Positions 1 through 5,628 of a stretch of DNA of 7,204 nucleotides are shown here, in pieces; the stretch's first letter is position 1, and every line of letters begins with the position of its first letter. The position numbers were made by a program, and so were the translations under genes. The notes under the pieces are model-generated. The model did not search any database, was not told the DNA's origin, and was given only the letters and a program-made list of their open reading frames with translations. The stretch is from Candidatus Competibacteraceae bacterium (GTDB lineage Bacteria; Pseudomonadota; Gammaproteobacteria; Competibacterales; Competibacteraceae): positions 1 through 7,204 of the forward strand of contig JAGRHM010000289.1 in NCBI GenBank assembly GCA_020445005.1, read 5' to 3'.

Positions 1-384
1 CAGGCCGGCTACACCTCCGGCGGCGAGCAGCAGATGTGCGTGATCGGCCGCGCGCTGATGGCCAAGCCGGAAATGATTCTGCTGGATGAACCGTCTATGG
101 GCTTGGCCCCACAGATCGTCGAAGAAATCTTTGAGATCGTAAAGGGCCTGAACAATCGGGAAAACGTCAGCTTTCTGTTGGCCGAGCAGAACACCATGAT
201 GGCGCTGCGCTATGCCGATTTCGGCTACATTCTGGAAAATGGCCGGGTGGTGATGGAAGGCGCTGCCGAGGAATTGCGCGCCAATGAAGATGTCAAGGAA
301 TTCTACCTGGGCATTTCTTCCTCCGGGCGTAAGTCCTTCAAGGACATCAAGCACTACCGCCGCCGCAAGCGCTGGTTGTCCTGA
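1..384 (+). CDS. livF: Branched-chain amino acid-type ABC transporter ATP-binding protein (LivF family), 5' truncated
   Basis: This is the C-terminal half of a LivF-type ATPase, which powers import of branched-chain amino acids or related carboxylates from the inner face of the membrane. The reading frame is open from base 1, so the start and the Walker A motif lie outside the window. Visible in order are the ABC signature (TSGGEQQ, bases 13-33), Walker B with the D-loop (MILLDEPSMGLAP, about 73-111) and the LivF-typical LLAEQN in place of a switch histidine. The YILENGRVVMEG segment also fits LivF. After the ATPase fold comes a basic tail (RKSFKDIKHYRRRKRWLS). From memory, such tails occur in LivF proteins encoded beside acyl-CoA ligases in proteobacterial aromatic or fatty-acid loci, so the cargo may not be an amino acid. 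The gene ends 215 bases before the polyketide operon and is probably a separate unit. The family call is firm; the substrate is unknown. Confidence 0.92.
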   Translation, partial: QAGYTSGGEQQMCVIGRALMAKPEMILLDEPSMGLAPQIVEEIFEIVKGLNNRENVSFLLAEQNTMMALRYADFGYILENGRVVMEGAAEELRANEDVKEFYLGISSSGRKSFKDIKHYRRRKRWLS

Positions 385-599
385 GAATGGCGCGAACCAC
401 GAAAATCAGGTAGCGTCGCACTAAGTTTAACGCGATGTTCGACTTTTTCGAGGGGAGATGAGGACAGGCTGATACGGCATAGCGATGCAAGTTAAGCTGA
501 GGCGAACCAATTACCTCAATTGCACGGAGAAGCCGCCATGCCGCTTGAAAACTTTATCATCACGGTGTTTTGCTGGGTCAGCATTCAGGAAAAATTTTT
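385..599. other. Intergenic region between livF and the AT gene, with no clear terminator
   Basis: This 215-base gap separates the transporter gene from the AT-ER-crotonase operon. It holds no convincing rho-independent terminator after livF; the only T-rich run (about 442-446) has just a four-base repeat around it. I found no sigma70 promoter with good boxes and spacing. A short inverted repeat, CAATT/AATTG, lies at 508-522 with a five-base loop. The last third carries a mini-ORF with its own ribosome binding site, listed separately. The operon must be expressed from a promoter here or by readthrough from livF, and the sequence does not decide which. Confidence 0.5.
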
Positions 600-603
600 A
601 TGA
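538..603 (+). other. 21-codon mini-ORF overlapping the AT start; possible transposase N-terminal remnant or leader peptide
   Basis: An ATG at 538 is preceded by GGAG (526-529) at a good 8-base spacing and opens a 21-residue hydrophobic peptide that begins MPLENFIITVFCWV. It stops at TGA 601-603, giving an ATGA overlap with the AT start at 600, so the two could be translationally coupled. The first 14 residues remind me of the N-termini of some bacterial IS transposases (of the FIITVFC-VDD type), after which the similarity ends. This is recall, not a search. It could therefore be the stub of a decayed insertion sequence whose translation signals now feed the AT gene, a genuine leader peptide, or chance. 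No inverted-repeat ends or target duplication were identified. Confidence 0.35.
587..590 (+). promoter_or_regulatory. Ribosome binding site of the AT gene
   Basis: AGGA at 587-590 lies 9 bases before ATG 600. This, together with the fit of MSKVCIFPGQGAQ to the usual start of malonyl transferases, favours ATG 600 over the in-frame TTG at 570, which would add ten residues unlike the family. Confidence 0.65.
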
Positions 604-1472
604 GCAAAGTCTGCATTTTCCCCGGCCAGGGGGCGCAACGGGTGGGTATGGGCAAGACGCTGTTCGATCGTTATCCCCAGGTTGAAGCTGAAGCCTCCGC
701 CATTCTCGGCTATTCTCTTCGTCGGCTATGTCTGGAGGACTCGGAGCGCCAACTCGGGCAAACCCAATACACTCAGCCCGCCCTGTATACCGTCAACGCC
801 CTTCATTATCGCCAGCACCTGGCGGATGGCGGCGCACCACCCACTTGGGCCGCTGGCCACAGTCTTGGCGAATACAACGCCCTGCAAGCTGCCGACGTCT
901 TCGATTTCGCCACCGGCCTGCGTCTGGTGCAAAAACGCGGCGAATTGATGGGCCGGGTTAAGGGCGGCGGGATGCTGGCCGTCATCGGTCTGCATCCCTT
1001 GCGGGTTCGAGAAATCCTCGACGAGGCGCAACTGGACAGCATTGATATTGCTAACTTCAACACCTACGAACAGGTCGTGCTGGCCGGCCCGCGTGAGGCG
1101 CTCGATCAAGCCGCGCCGCGCTGTGAAGCCGCCGGCGCCCGCCACGCCATGCCGCTGAATGTCAGCGCCCCTTTCCATTCCCGCTACATGGCTGAAGCCG
1201 CCCGCGACTTCGTGGCTTTCCTGGCCAGTTTCACTTTTAATCTCCCGCGTTTCCCGGTCGTCGCCAACGCCAGCGCCCTCTCCTATGCAACGGACATTCA
1301 TACCCCGCTGGGCCGGCAAATCGACCATCCGGTGCGCTGGATTGAATGCGTCGAATACCTGCTGCGTCAGGGCGCGCACGCCTTCCAGGAGATCGGCGGC
1401 CAAGTGCTGACGCCGATGATTCAGAAAATCCGCGACCAGTCGGCCTTCGCCAGCGCGGCGGAACCGGCTTGA
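600..1472 (+). CDS. fabD: Discrete malonyl-CoA:ACP acyltransferase, trans-AT polyketide type (FabD family)
   Basis: This 290-residue cytosolic acyltransferase should move malonyl units from CoA to the phosphopantetheine arm of acyl carrier proteins. Visible are GQGAQ (9-13), the nucleophile elbow GHSLGEY (86-92, Ser88), the carboxylate-binding Arg113 (QKRGELMG) and catalytic His193 (APFHSRYM). Its length is normal for a stand-alone AT. Stretches such as LGYSLRRLCLEDSERQLGQ, YTQPALYTVNALHY and the FDFATGL segment resemble the trans-acting ATs of trans-AT polyketide synthases (PksC/BaeC type) more than housekeeping FabD, which normally sits in a fab cluster. Near the C-terminus the FabD GPGKVL motif is replaced by GGQVLTPM, one residue shorter. 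The stop TGA shares its last base with the ATG of the pfaD-like gene, so the two are coupled. A housekeeping malonyl transferase is the alternative, but the neighbours argue against it. Confidence 0.93.
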   Translation: MSKVCIFPGQGAQRVGMGKTLFDRYPQVEAEASAILGYSLRRLCLEDSERQLGQTQYTQPALYTVNALHYRQHLADGGAPPTWAAGHSLGEYNALQAADVFDFATGLRLVQKRGELMGRVKGGGMLAVIGLHPLRVREILDEAQLDSIDIANFNTYEQVVLAGPREALDQAAPRCEAAGARHAMPLNVSAPFHSRYMAEAARDFVAFLASFTFNLPRFPVVANASALSYATDIHTPLGRQIDHPVRWIECVEYLLRQGAHAFQEIGGQVLTPMIQKIRDQSAFASAAEPA

Positions 1473-2854
1473 TGTCGGTTCCCATCGTCCCGGAGGCGCT
1501 GGGCAGCCGCACCTTTCGCCAGCAACACCAAGTGAAATACGCCTACGTCGCCGGGGCGATGGCCAAGGGCGTCGCCTCGCCGGAACTGGTCATCCGCATG
1601 GGTCGCGCCCGTCTGCTGAGCTATTACGGCTCCGGCGGTCAGCGTCTCGAAGTCATCGCCGCCGCCATCACTCGCATTCGCACGGAACTACAGCCCGATC
1701 AACCGTATGGCGTCAATTTGCTGCACAATCTGCTGATGCCCGAACTTGAGGAGCGCACCGTCGACCTGTTGTTGCAGCAGGAAGTGCGAGAAATCGAAGC
1801 CGCCGCCTACATTCACCCGACTCCGGCGCTGGTGCGCTACCGGGTCAACGGCTTATACCGCGATGCCCAGGGCGCGGTCATTGCTCCTAACCGCGTACTC
1901 GGTAAAGCGTCTCGTCCCGAGGTCGCGCAACAATTCCTGGCACCCCCGCCTGCCGAAATCGTCGCCGCCCTGCGTGCGACAGGATGCATCACCGCTGCCG
2001 AGGCCGAACTGGCGTCCTGCATTCCCCTCGCCGACGACCTGTGCGCCGAGGCTGATTCCGGCGGTCATACCGATCGGGCCGTAGCCTATGCGCTGATTCC
2101 GACCTTTCTGCGCCTGCGCGACCGGGCGCAAGCCGAATACCGTTACTTGCAACCGCCACGGATCGGCGGCGCTGGCGGTCTGGGCACGCCCGAGAGCATC
2201 GCCGCCGCTTTCATGTTGGGTTGTGAATTTGTCCTGACCGGTTCGATCAATCAATGCACAGTCGAAGCCGGTACAAGTGCGGCTGTCAAGGAACTGTTGG
2301 CGGCCGCCGACATCCAGGACACCGACCTGTGTCCGGCCGGCGATATGTTCGAGATCGGCGCCAAGGTGCAGGTACTGAAAAAAGGTGTGTTGTTCCCGGT
2401 CCGCGCCAACAAGCTGTACGAAATCTACCGCCGCTACGATACCCTGGAACAACTGGACTCGGCGACCCGACGGTTGCTGGAGGAAAAATACTTTGAACGG
2501 AGTTGCGAGGCGGTGTGGGCGGAAACCCGCGATTACTACGCCCAGGCTGCGCCGGCGGAACTGGAACGGGCGGAGCGCGCGCCCAAGCAGAAGCTGGCGA
2601 TGATCCTGCGCTGGTACTTCGTGCGCGCCAACCGTCTGGCATTATCCGGCGATCCTGCGGGCCGCGTCGATTATCAAATTCACTGCGGTCCGGCGATGGG
2701 CGCTTTCAACCAGTGGGTCCGGGACACCCCGCTGGCCGACTGGCGCAACCGCCATGTCGACGACATCGCCGAACGCTTGATGCGCGAAGCCGCCGCCCTG
2801 CTCAACGCCCGCCTGGCCGCCCTGCAAACCGCTTCCCAGGAGTTAACGTCATGA
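1472..2854 (+). CDS. pfaD: PfaD-family trans-acting enoyl reductase (FMN-dependent, nitronate monooxygenase fold)
   Basis: This 460-residue protein belongs to the PfaD family, TIM-barrel flavoenzymes that act in trans on polyketide or polyunsaturated fatty acid synthases and reduce carrier-bound 2-enoyl intermediates. Diagnostic segments are an N-terminal region ending YYGSGG (51-56), the flavin-site motif EADSGGHTD (193-201), GGAGGLGTPES (232-242), LTGSINQCTVEAGTS (255-269) and DMFEIGAKVQVLKKG (291-305). A helical C-terminal part rich in Trp and Arg follows, also typical of PfaD. The start ATG 1472 overlaps the AT stop by one base and gives the expected N-terminus; upstream there is only a weak purine run (GGCGGAA), so translation probably depends on coupling. 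Family members are often fused to, or encoded next to, trans-ATs (for example the AT-ER fusion PksE), and this is the unfused version. The stop overlaps the next gene by four bases. Confidence 0.95.
   Translation: MSVPIVPEALGSRTFRQQHQVKYAYVAGAMAKGVASPELVIRMGRARLLSYYGSGGQRLEVIAAAITRIRTELQPDQPYGVNLLHNLLMPELEERTVDLLLQQEVREIEAAAYIHPTPALVRYRVNGLYRDAQGAVIAPNRVLGKASRPEVAQQFLAPPPAEIVAALRATGCITAAEAELASCIPLADDLCAEADSGGHTDRAVAYALIPTFLRLRDRAQAEYRYLQPPRIGGAGGLGTPESIAAAFMLGCEFVLTGSINQCTVEAGTSAAVKELLAAADIQDTDLCPAGDMFEIGAKVQVLKKGVLFPVRANKLYEIYRRYDTLEQLDSATRRLLEEKYFERSCEAVWAETRDYYAQAAPAELERAERAPKQKLAMILRWYFVRANRLALSGDPAGRVDYQIHCGPAMGAFNQWVRDTPLADWRNRHVDDIAERLMREAAALLNARLAALQTASQELTS
2838..2842 (+). promoter_or_regulatory. 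Ribosome binding site of the crotonase gene
   Basis: AGGAG at 2838-2842, inside the last codons of the pfaD-like gene, lies 8 bases before ATG 2851. It fixes the crotonase start at the ATGA overlap, although the reading frame is open much further upstream. Confidence 0.8.
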
Positions 2855-3663
2855 ATTTTCAAACCCTGCGCCTCGACCGCATTGGTCCACGCGCCGAGGT
2901 TGTCTTGAACAACCCCGGACAAATGAACACCATGAACCGGGCGTTCTTTCACGAAATTCGCCAGGTCTTTCAGGAACTGAACGTCGATCCCGCCATCCAT
3001 GTCGTTTTGCTGTGGGCGGAAGGACGGGTATTCAGCGCCGGTCTTAATCTCAAGGAAGCAATGGATTTGTTACCGGAAAGCGGGGCCAGTGAAATTAAAC
3101 GTCGGCAACAACTGGGCAAAATCATCCGCGACTTTCAGGACTGCTTCACCCAGGCGCAGCGTTGCCGGAAACCGGTCATTGCAGCGGTGCAGGGCTGGTG
3201 TCTGGGCGGCGGCCTTGATCTTGCCACCGCCTGCGACATTCGTCTGGCGGCTGCCGACGCCCAGTTCGCCATTCACGAAACGCGCATGGCCATGGTTGCT
3301 GATTTGGGTACGCTGCAACGGATCACTGTCCTGGTGGGTAAAGGCATGGCCCGCGAAATGGCCTTCACCGGCGAACCGATTAACGCACAACGGGCGCTGG
3401 ACTGCGGATTGATTAACGCCATCTATCCCGACAAAGACCATCTTCTGCAAGCTGCTCGGGAACTGGCCGACCGGATCGCCGCCAACTCGCCCCTCGCCGT
3501 GCAGGGCGTGAAGCAGGTGTTGGATTACAGCGATGCGCATGGCGAAGCCGAGGGGCTGGAATATGTCGCCCAGTGGAACACTGCTTTTTTCCTCAGCCAG
3601 GACCTGGACGAAGCGTTGCGCGCTTTCGCCGAAAAGCGCACCCCTCACTTCAAAGGGGATTGA
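2851..3663 (+). CDS. Crotonase-fold enoyl-CoA hydratase/isomerase, dienoyl-CoA isomerase (ECH1) type
   Basis: This 270-residue protein has the crotonase fold, which stabilises thioester enolates in an oxyanion hole. Oxyanion segments are FSAGLNL (61-67) and GWCLGGGLDL (115-124). Three acids match the catalytic residues of mammalian delta3,5-delta2,4-dienoyl-CoA isomerase in both identity and spacing: Asp123, Glu143 and Asp151 (20 and 8 residues apart, as Asp176/Glu196/Asp204 in rat ECH1). The ADLGTLQR, FTGEPINAQRAL and QWNTAFFLSQDL segments also follow ECH1. This favours a double-bond-shifting isomerase over a simple hydratase, whose pair is Glu/Glu. In trans-AT clusters crotonases usually work in beta-branching, but the HMG synthase and partner genes for that are absent here. 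The ATGA overlap with pfaD and the good ribosome binding site place it in the operon, so it may act on carrier- or CoA-bound dienes. The fold is certain; the substrate is inferred. Confidence 0.9.
   Translation: MNFQTLRLDRIGPRAEVVLNNPGQMNTMNRAFFHEIRQVFQELNVDPAIHVVLLWAEGRVFSAGLNLKEAMDLLPESGASEIKRRQQLGKIIRDFQDCFTQAQRCRKPVIAAVQGWCLGGGLDLATACDIRLAAADAQFAIHETRMAMVADLGTLQRITVLVGKGMAREMAFTGEPINAQRALDCGLINAIYPDKDHLLQAARELADRIAANSPLAVQGVKQVLDYSDAHGEAEGLEYVAQWNTAFFLSQDLDEALRAFAEKRTPHFKGD
3641..3658 (-). terminator. Weak candidate terminator hairpin at the convergent junction
   Basis: CCCCT (3641-3645) and AGGGG (3654-3658) form a five-pair stem with an eight-base loop inside the last codons of the crotonase gene. 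Read on the minus strand it begins 11 bases after the phosphopantetheinyl transferase stop and is followed, after a five-base gap, by TTTT. On the plus strand there is no T-run. The stem is short, so this is tentative. Confidence 0.25.
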
Positions 3664-3669
3664 CCAGCG

Positions 3670-4404
3670 CTATGGAGTGATCCCTAGCAGCGGGGCGCCA
3701 TCGCGGTGGACCACGGTCCGCCGCATTGCTCCTGGCGGTAACGCCGCCGCCAGCGCCAGCCCATGCTCCTTTAACCGCCAGCATTGCAACTGCCAGTTGG
3801 TATTGGCATCCGCCGCCGATTCCCGCCGCAAGAGCACCGCCTCGCTATCGGTTGCGCACTGCACCGCGAACTCGTCCAACGGCAGGGATAATCCTAACCC
3901 CCGCGCTTTCGCATAAGCCTCCTTGAGCGTCCACAAACGCAGAAACGCCGTAGAACGCTCCTCAACCGGTTGAACCACCAGCCAATCCTGCTCCTCCGGC
4001 GCCAGCCAGCGCCTGGTCAGCGTTGCCCAATCGCCCTGCCGATTGAGCCGTTCCACATCCACCCCCAGCGCCACGTCATCAGCCAGCACGCACGCGACCA
4101 ATCCCTCGGCATGGGACAGGTTAAAGCAGGGTCCGTCACCCGGTAACATGGGCTTCCCGTAAGGGTTAGTGACAAATTCCCAGGATTGCGGCGCTCGTGG
4201 AGCATAGCAGGACAGCGTCAACCGCAGCAGCGTATGAACCAGCAGATACTGAAGCCGGTCCCGGGCGAAGTAAAACCGCTCATACCGGGCGCGCTCCTCC
4301 GGCGACAGAATATCCAGCAGGAACCGCTCCCGGGCGGACGGCAACGGAACGCTAGTTGCGACCCGCCACAGATGAATTTCGCCAGCCGGCAGGGCCAGAG
4401 ACAT
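3670..4404 (-). CDS. 4'-phosphopantetheinyl transferase, Sfp/Gsp type
   Basis: This 244-residue enzyme should transfer the phosphopantetheine arm of CoA to a conserved serine of carrier proteins, turning apo-ACP or PCP domains into active holo forms. The length fits the two-lobed Sfp class rather than the short AcpS class. Visible are the CoA-binding segment ARDRLQYLLVHTLLR (47-61), NPYGKP (80-85), FNLSH (94-98), the metal-binding GVDVERL (114-120, Asp116 and Glu118) and WTLKEAYAKARGLGL (158-172, Glu162). All key residues are present. ATG 4404 lies 5 bases after the thioesterase stop, so it is the last gene of that minus-strand operon. Its stop is 6 bases from the stop of the convergent crotonase gene. 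Sfp-type enzymes beside a type II thioesterase are typical of polyketide or peptide synthase loci, which is the likely target. Confidence 0.95.
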   Translation of the reverse strand: MSLALPAGEIHLWRVATSVPLPSARERFLLDILSPEERARYERFYFARDRLQYLLVHTLLRLTLSCYAPRAPQSWEFVTNPYGKPMLPGDGPCFNLSHAEGLVACVLADDVALGVDVERLNRQGDWATLTRRWLAPEEQDWLVVQPVEERSTAFLRLWTLKEAYAKARGLGLSLPLDEFAVQCATDSEAVLLRRESAADANTNWQLQCWRLKEHGLALAAALPPGAMRRTVVHRDGAPLLGITP

Positions 4405-4409
4405 AGCTT

Positions 4410-5222
4410 TCAGATCAACAGCGCCTGCATGTCCGCCTGGATGGCCTGTAACACTGGCGCGCGGTCGGTCTGGAAATAGAAATGATCTCCCTCGAACCAG
4501 CGCGTTTCAAACCCTCCCGTGGTTTGCCAGCGCCAATCCATCAGCGCCTCCGGGCGCACCCGCTGATCCCTGCGCCCGCAATACGCGGATATTGGGCAGG
4601 GCAATGGCGGTTCCGGGCGATAGACATAACTGGCCAACACATCGAAATCGGCGCGCAGGGTAGGCAGGAAGAGTTGCAGAAAATCCGGATCGCGCAAAAT
4701 GGGTTCCGGAATACCGCCATAACGCTGGGTCAGTTGCGCGATAAACTCAGCATCGGGCAGATGTTGAATCGGCAAACCCTGATCGGGAATGGTGGGCGCC
4801 TGCCGTCCCGACAATAGTAAACGACTCGGCAAGGGCCAGTCGCGCCGGCGCAATTCGCGGGTCAGTTCAAACGCCAGCAACGCCCCCATGCTGTGGCCGA
4901 ACAGAACAAAGGGTGGAGCCAGCCAGGGTTGCAGGGCGTCGGCCAGCGCATCGATCAATGGAAAAAACCGGGTGTGCGGCGGTTCCTCACGGCGGGTTTC
5001 CCGCGCTGGCAGCTGCACTGCAAATAGTTCCAGTTCCTCCGACAGCACCCGCGCCCATTGCACATACATAGCGCCCCCCCCGCCGGCGAAAGGAAAACAA
5101 AACAGCCGACAAGCGGGTTTGGCGGAAGCCCGGGGATGCAGGAGCCAAGGGGTTGTTAAGGAGGCTGAATACGCCCCTCCCTCTGACCCGCGAGAGAGGG
5201 GCAAGTTTACGTTTTCAATCAC
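4410..5222 (-). CDS. Type II (external) thioesterase of polyketide/non-ribosomal peptide synthesis
   Basis: This alpha/beta-hydrolase of the GrsT/RifR family should hydrolyse wrong or stalled acyl groups from carrier proteins and so keep an assembly line running. The core starts at RLFCFPFAGG (39-48). The nucleophile elbow is GHSMG (109-113, Ser111), followed by CGRRDQRV with Asp219 and EGDHFYF with His247, a complete catalytic triad. From the GTG at 5222 it is 270 residues, about 20-25 longer at the N-terminus than usual. That start overlaps the stop of the upstream small gene as GTGA, suggesting coupling, but has only a weak ribosome binding site. The first 35 or so codons are unlike the family and include a GC-rich inverted repeat, so this segment may be former intergenic DNA now translated, or the true start may be a downstream TTG (5204) or CTG (5141). 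No in-frame ATG precedes the core. Confidence 0.93.
   Translation of the reverse strand: MIENVNLPLSRGSEGGAYSASLTTPWLLHPRASAKPACRLFCFPFAGGGGAMYVQWARVLSEELELFAVQLPARETRREEPPHTRFFPLIDALADALQPWLAPPFVLFGHSMGALLAFELTRELRRRDWPLPSRLLLSGRQAPTIPDQGLPIQHLPDAEFIAQLTQRYGGIPEPILRDPDFLQLFLPTLRADFDVLASYVYRPEPPLPCPISAYCGRRDQRVRPEALMDWRWQTTGGFETRWFEGDHFYFQTDRAPVLQAIQADMQALLI
5173..5202. repeat. GC-rich inverted repeat inside the N-terminal extension of the thioesterase gene
   Basis: The arms at 5173-5183 and 5192-5202 pair at 10 of 11 positions (seven pairs, one mismatch, three pairs) around an eight-base loop. It begins 17 bases after the stop of the small basic-protein gene. The CCCCTC...GAGGGG character resembles intergenic repeats scattered in proteobacterial genomes. 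No T-run follows, so it is not a standard terminator. Confidence 0.6.
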
Positions 5223-5518
5223 TTGGTCAGGCTTTTCCAGACCTTGCGCCGCACCTTGCCGACGTTTTTGCCATAACGCTTCTTCCAGCCATCGCGCTTC
5301 CGGGTATTCGCCTGCTGATGCAGATCCAGATAATACTCGCCGCCGATAATCTGCGCCTTGGCCAGGCGGCGGCTCAAACGCTCGATAGGACGCAGATACC
5401 AGGTCTGCTTTTTCTTCTTGCCGCGCCCTTCGTACAGCACGGCGCTACCGGTCGTACCGGCGGGACCGGCCTTGACCACGGTAATTCGCCGCACAGCTTT
5501 GCCAAGTTTTATTTGCAT
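5219..5518 (-). CDS. Small, highly basic protein of unknown function
   Basis: I do not recognise a function. The 99-residue protein is rich in Lys and Arg, with a beta-prone N-terminal part (IKLGKAVRRITVVKAG, then SAVLYEG), a GKKKKQ cluster near residue 35, a helical middle (LRPIERLSRRLAKAQIIGGEYYLDLHQQA) and a basic tail with RKRDGWKKRYGKNV. It has no signal peptide, membrane segment or cysteine. It loosely recalls short basic proteins filed as DUF6312, from memory only. The basic surface suggests nucleic-acid or membrane binding, which is inference. ATG 5518 is chosen because AGGAGG (5525-5530) lies 6 bases upstream; a GTG at 5536 is in frame but would put that site inside the gene. Its TGA overlaps the thioesterase GTG, making it the first gene of the thioesterase-phosphopantetheinyl transferase operon. 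Confidence 0.8.
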   Translation of the reverse strand: MQIKLGKAVRRITVVKAGPAGTTGSAVLYEGRGKKKKQTWYLRPIERLSRRLAKAQIIGGEYYLDLHQQANTRKRDGWKKRYGKNVGKVRRKVWKSLTK

Positions 5519-5524
5519 ATCATG

Positions 5525-5530
5525 CCTCCT
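5525..5530 (-). promoter_or_regulatory. Strong Shine-Dalgarno site of the small basic-protein gene
   Basis: AGGAGG on the minus strand, 6 bases before ATG 5518, is the strongest ribosome binding site in the window and decides the start. Directly upstream, CCCC/GGGG (5531-5541) could form a four-pair hairpin with a three-base loop against the edge of the site. Confidence 0.8.
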
Positions 5531-5581
5531 CCCCACTGGGGTTTGTTGTGAGAGAGCAAACTATAAGACATTATTAATCAA

Positions 5582-5590
5582 ATCATTATC
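5582..5590 (-). promoter_or_regulatory. Possible Fur-box half site
   Basis: The minus strand reads GATAATGAT, identical to the first nine bases of the 19-base Fur consensus, but the other half matches poorly (about 12 of 19 overall). It would overlap the predicted transcription start. Iron control is possible but weakly supported, since AT-rich promoters often contain such runs. Confidence 0.2.
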
Positions 5591-5593
5591 AGT

Positions 5594-5623
5594 ATTTTAG
5601 TCACCGCGCCCTAATCTTGACAA
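5594..5623 (-). promoter_or_regulatory. Candidate sigma70 promoter for the minus-strand operon
   Basis: In the AT-rich gap between the UbiB-like and small basic-protein genes, minus-strand TTGTCA (5618-5623) and TAAAAT (5594-5599) each match the sigma70 consensus at five of six bases, with an 18-base spacer. Transcription would start near 5587, giving a leader of about 70 bases. The promoter lies just after the UbiB-like stop, consistent with independent expression of the three-gene operon. This is predicted by eye only. Confidence 0.4.
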
Positions 5624-5628
5624 GATGT

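Larger units (their letters stand above)
5519..5628. other. AT-rich intergenic region upstream of the minus-strand operon
   Basis: These 110 bases are clearly more AT-rich than the flanking genes between about 5545 and 5600. They hold the candidate promoter, the Fur-like half site, a small CCCC/GGGG hairpin and the strong ribosome binding site described separately. No hairpin with a T-run that could terminate the UbiB-like transcript was found. Confidence 0.5.

Noticed and set aside
433..450. TCGA...TTTT...TCGA as a livF terminator
   Set aside because: The stem is only four pairs and the T-run lies in the loop, so it does not have terminator form.
508..522. CAATT/AATTG inverted repeat in the livF-AT gap
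   Set aside because: A five-pair AT-rich stem is too short to call an operator or terminator, and nothing beside it supports a function.
485..685. 66-codon plus-strand open frame starting upstream of the AT gene
   Set aside because: It runs out of frame into the AT coding sequence, lacks a ribosome binding site and shows no family resemblance.
726..1403. Long minus-strand open frame opposite the AT gene
   Set aside because: It is a shadow of GC-rich codon use. The plus-strand frame carries full catalytic motifs, and this frame has no family-like motif or ribosome binding site.
1853..2452. 199-codon minus-strand open frame opposite the pfaD-like gene
   Set aside because: It lies wholly inside a confidently identified gene on the other strand, and its translation shows no recognisable domain.
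3070..3648. 192-codon minus-strand open frame opposite the crotonase gene
   Set aside because: It is antisense to a gene with complete active-site residues and has a composition typical of shadow frames.
4789..5349. 186-codon plus-strand open frame across the thioesterase and small basic-protein genes
   Set aside because: Its translation is low-complexity Ser/Arg/Pro-rich, as expected for an antisense frame, and it spans two real genes.
5509..5523. Minus-strand ATG at 5523 as start of the small gene
   Set aside because: It is out of frame and reaches a stop after four codons; ATG 5518 has the correct frame and spacing.
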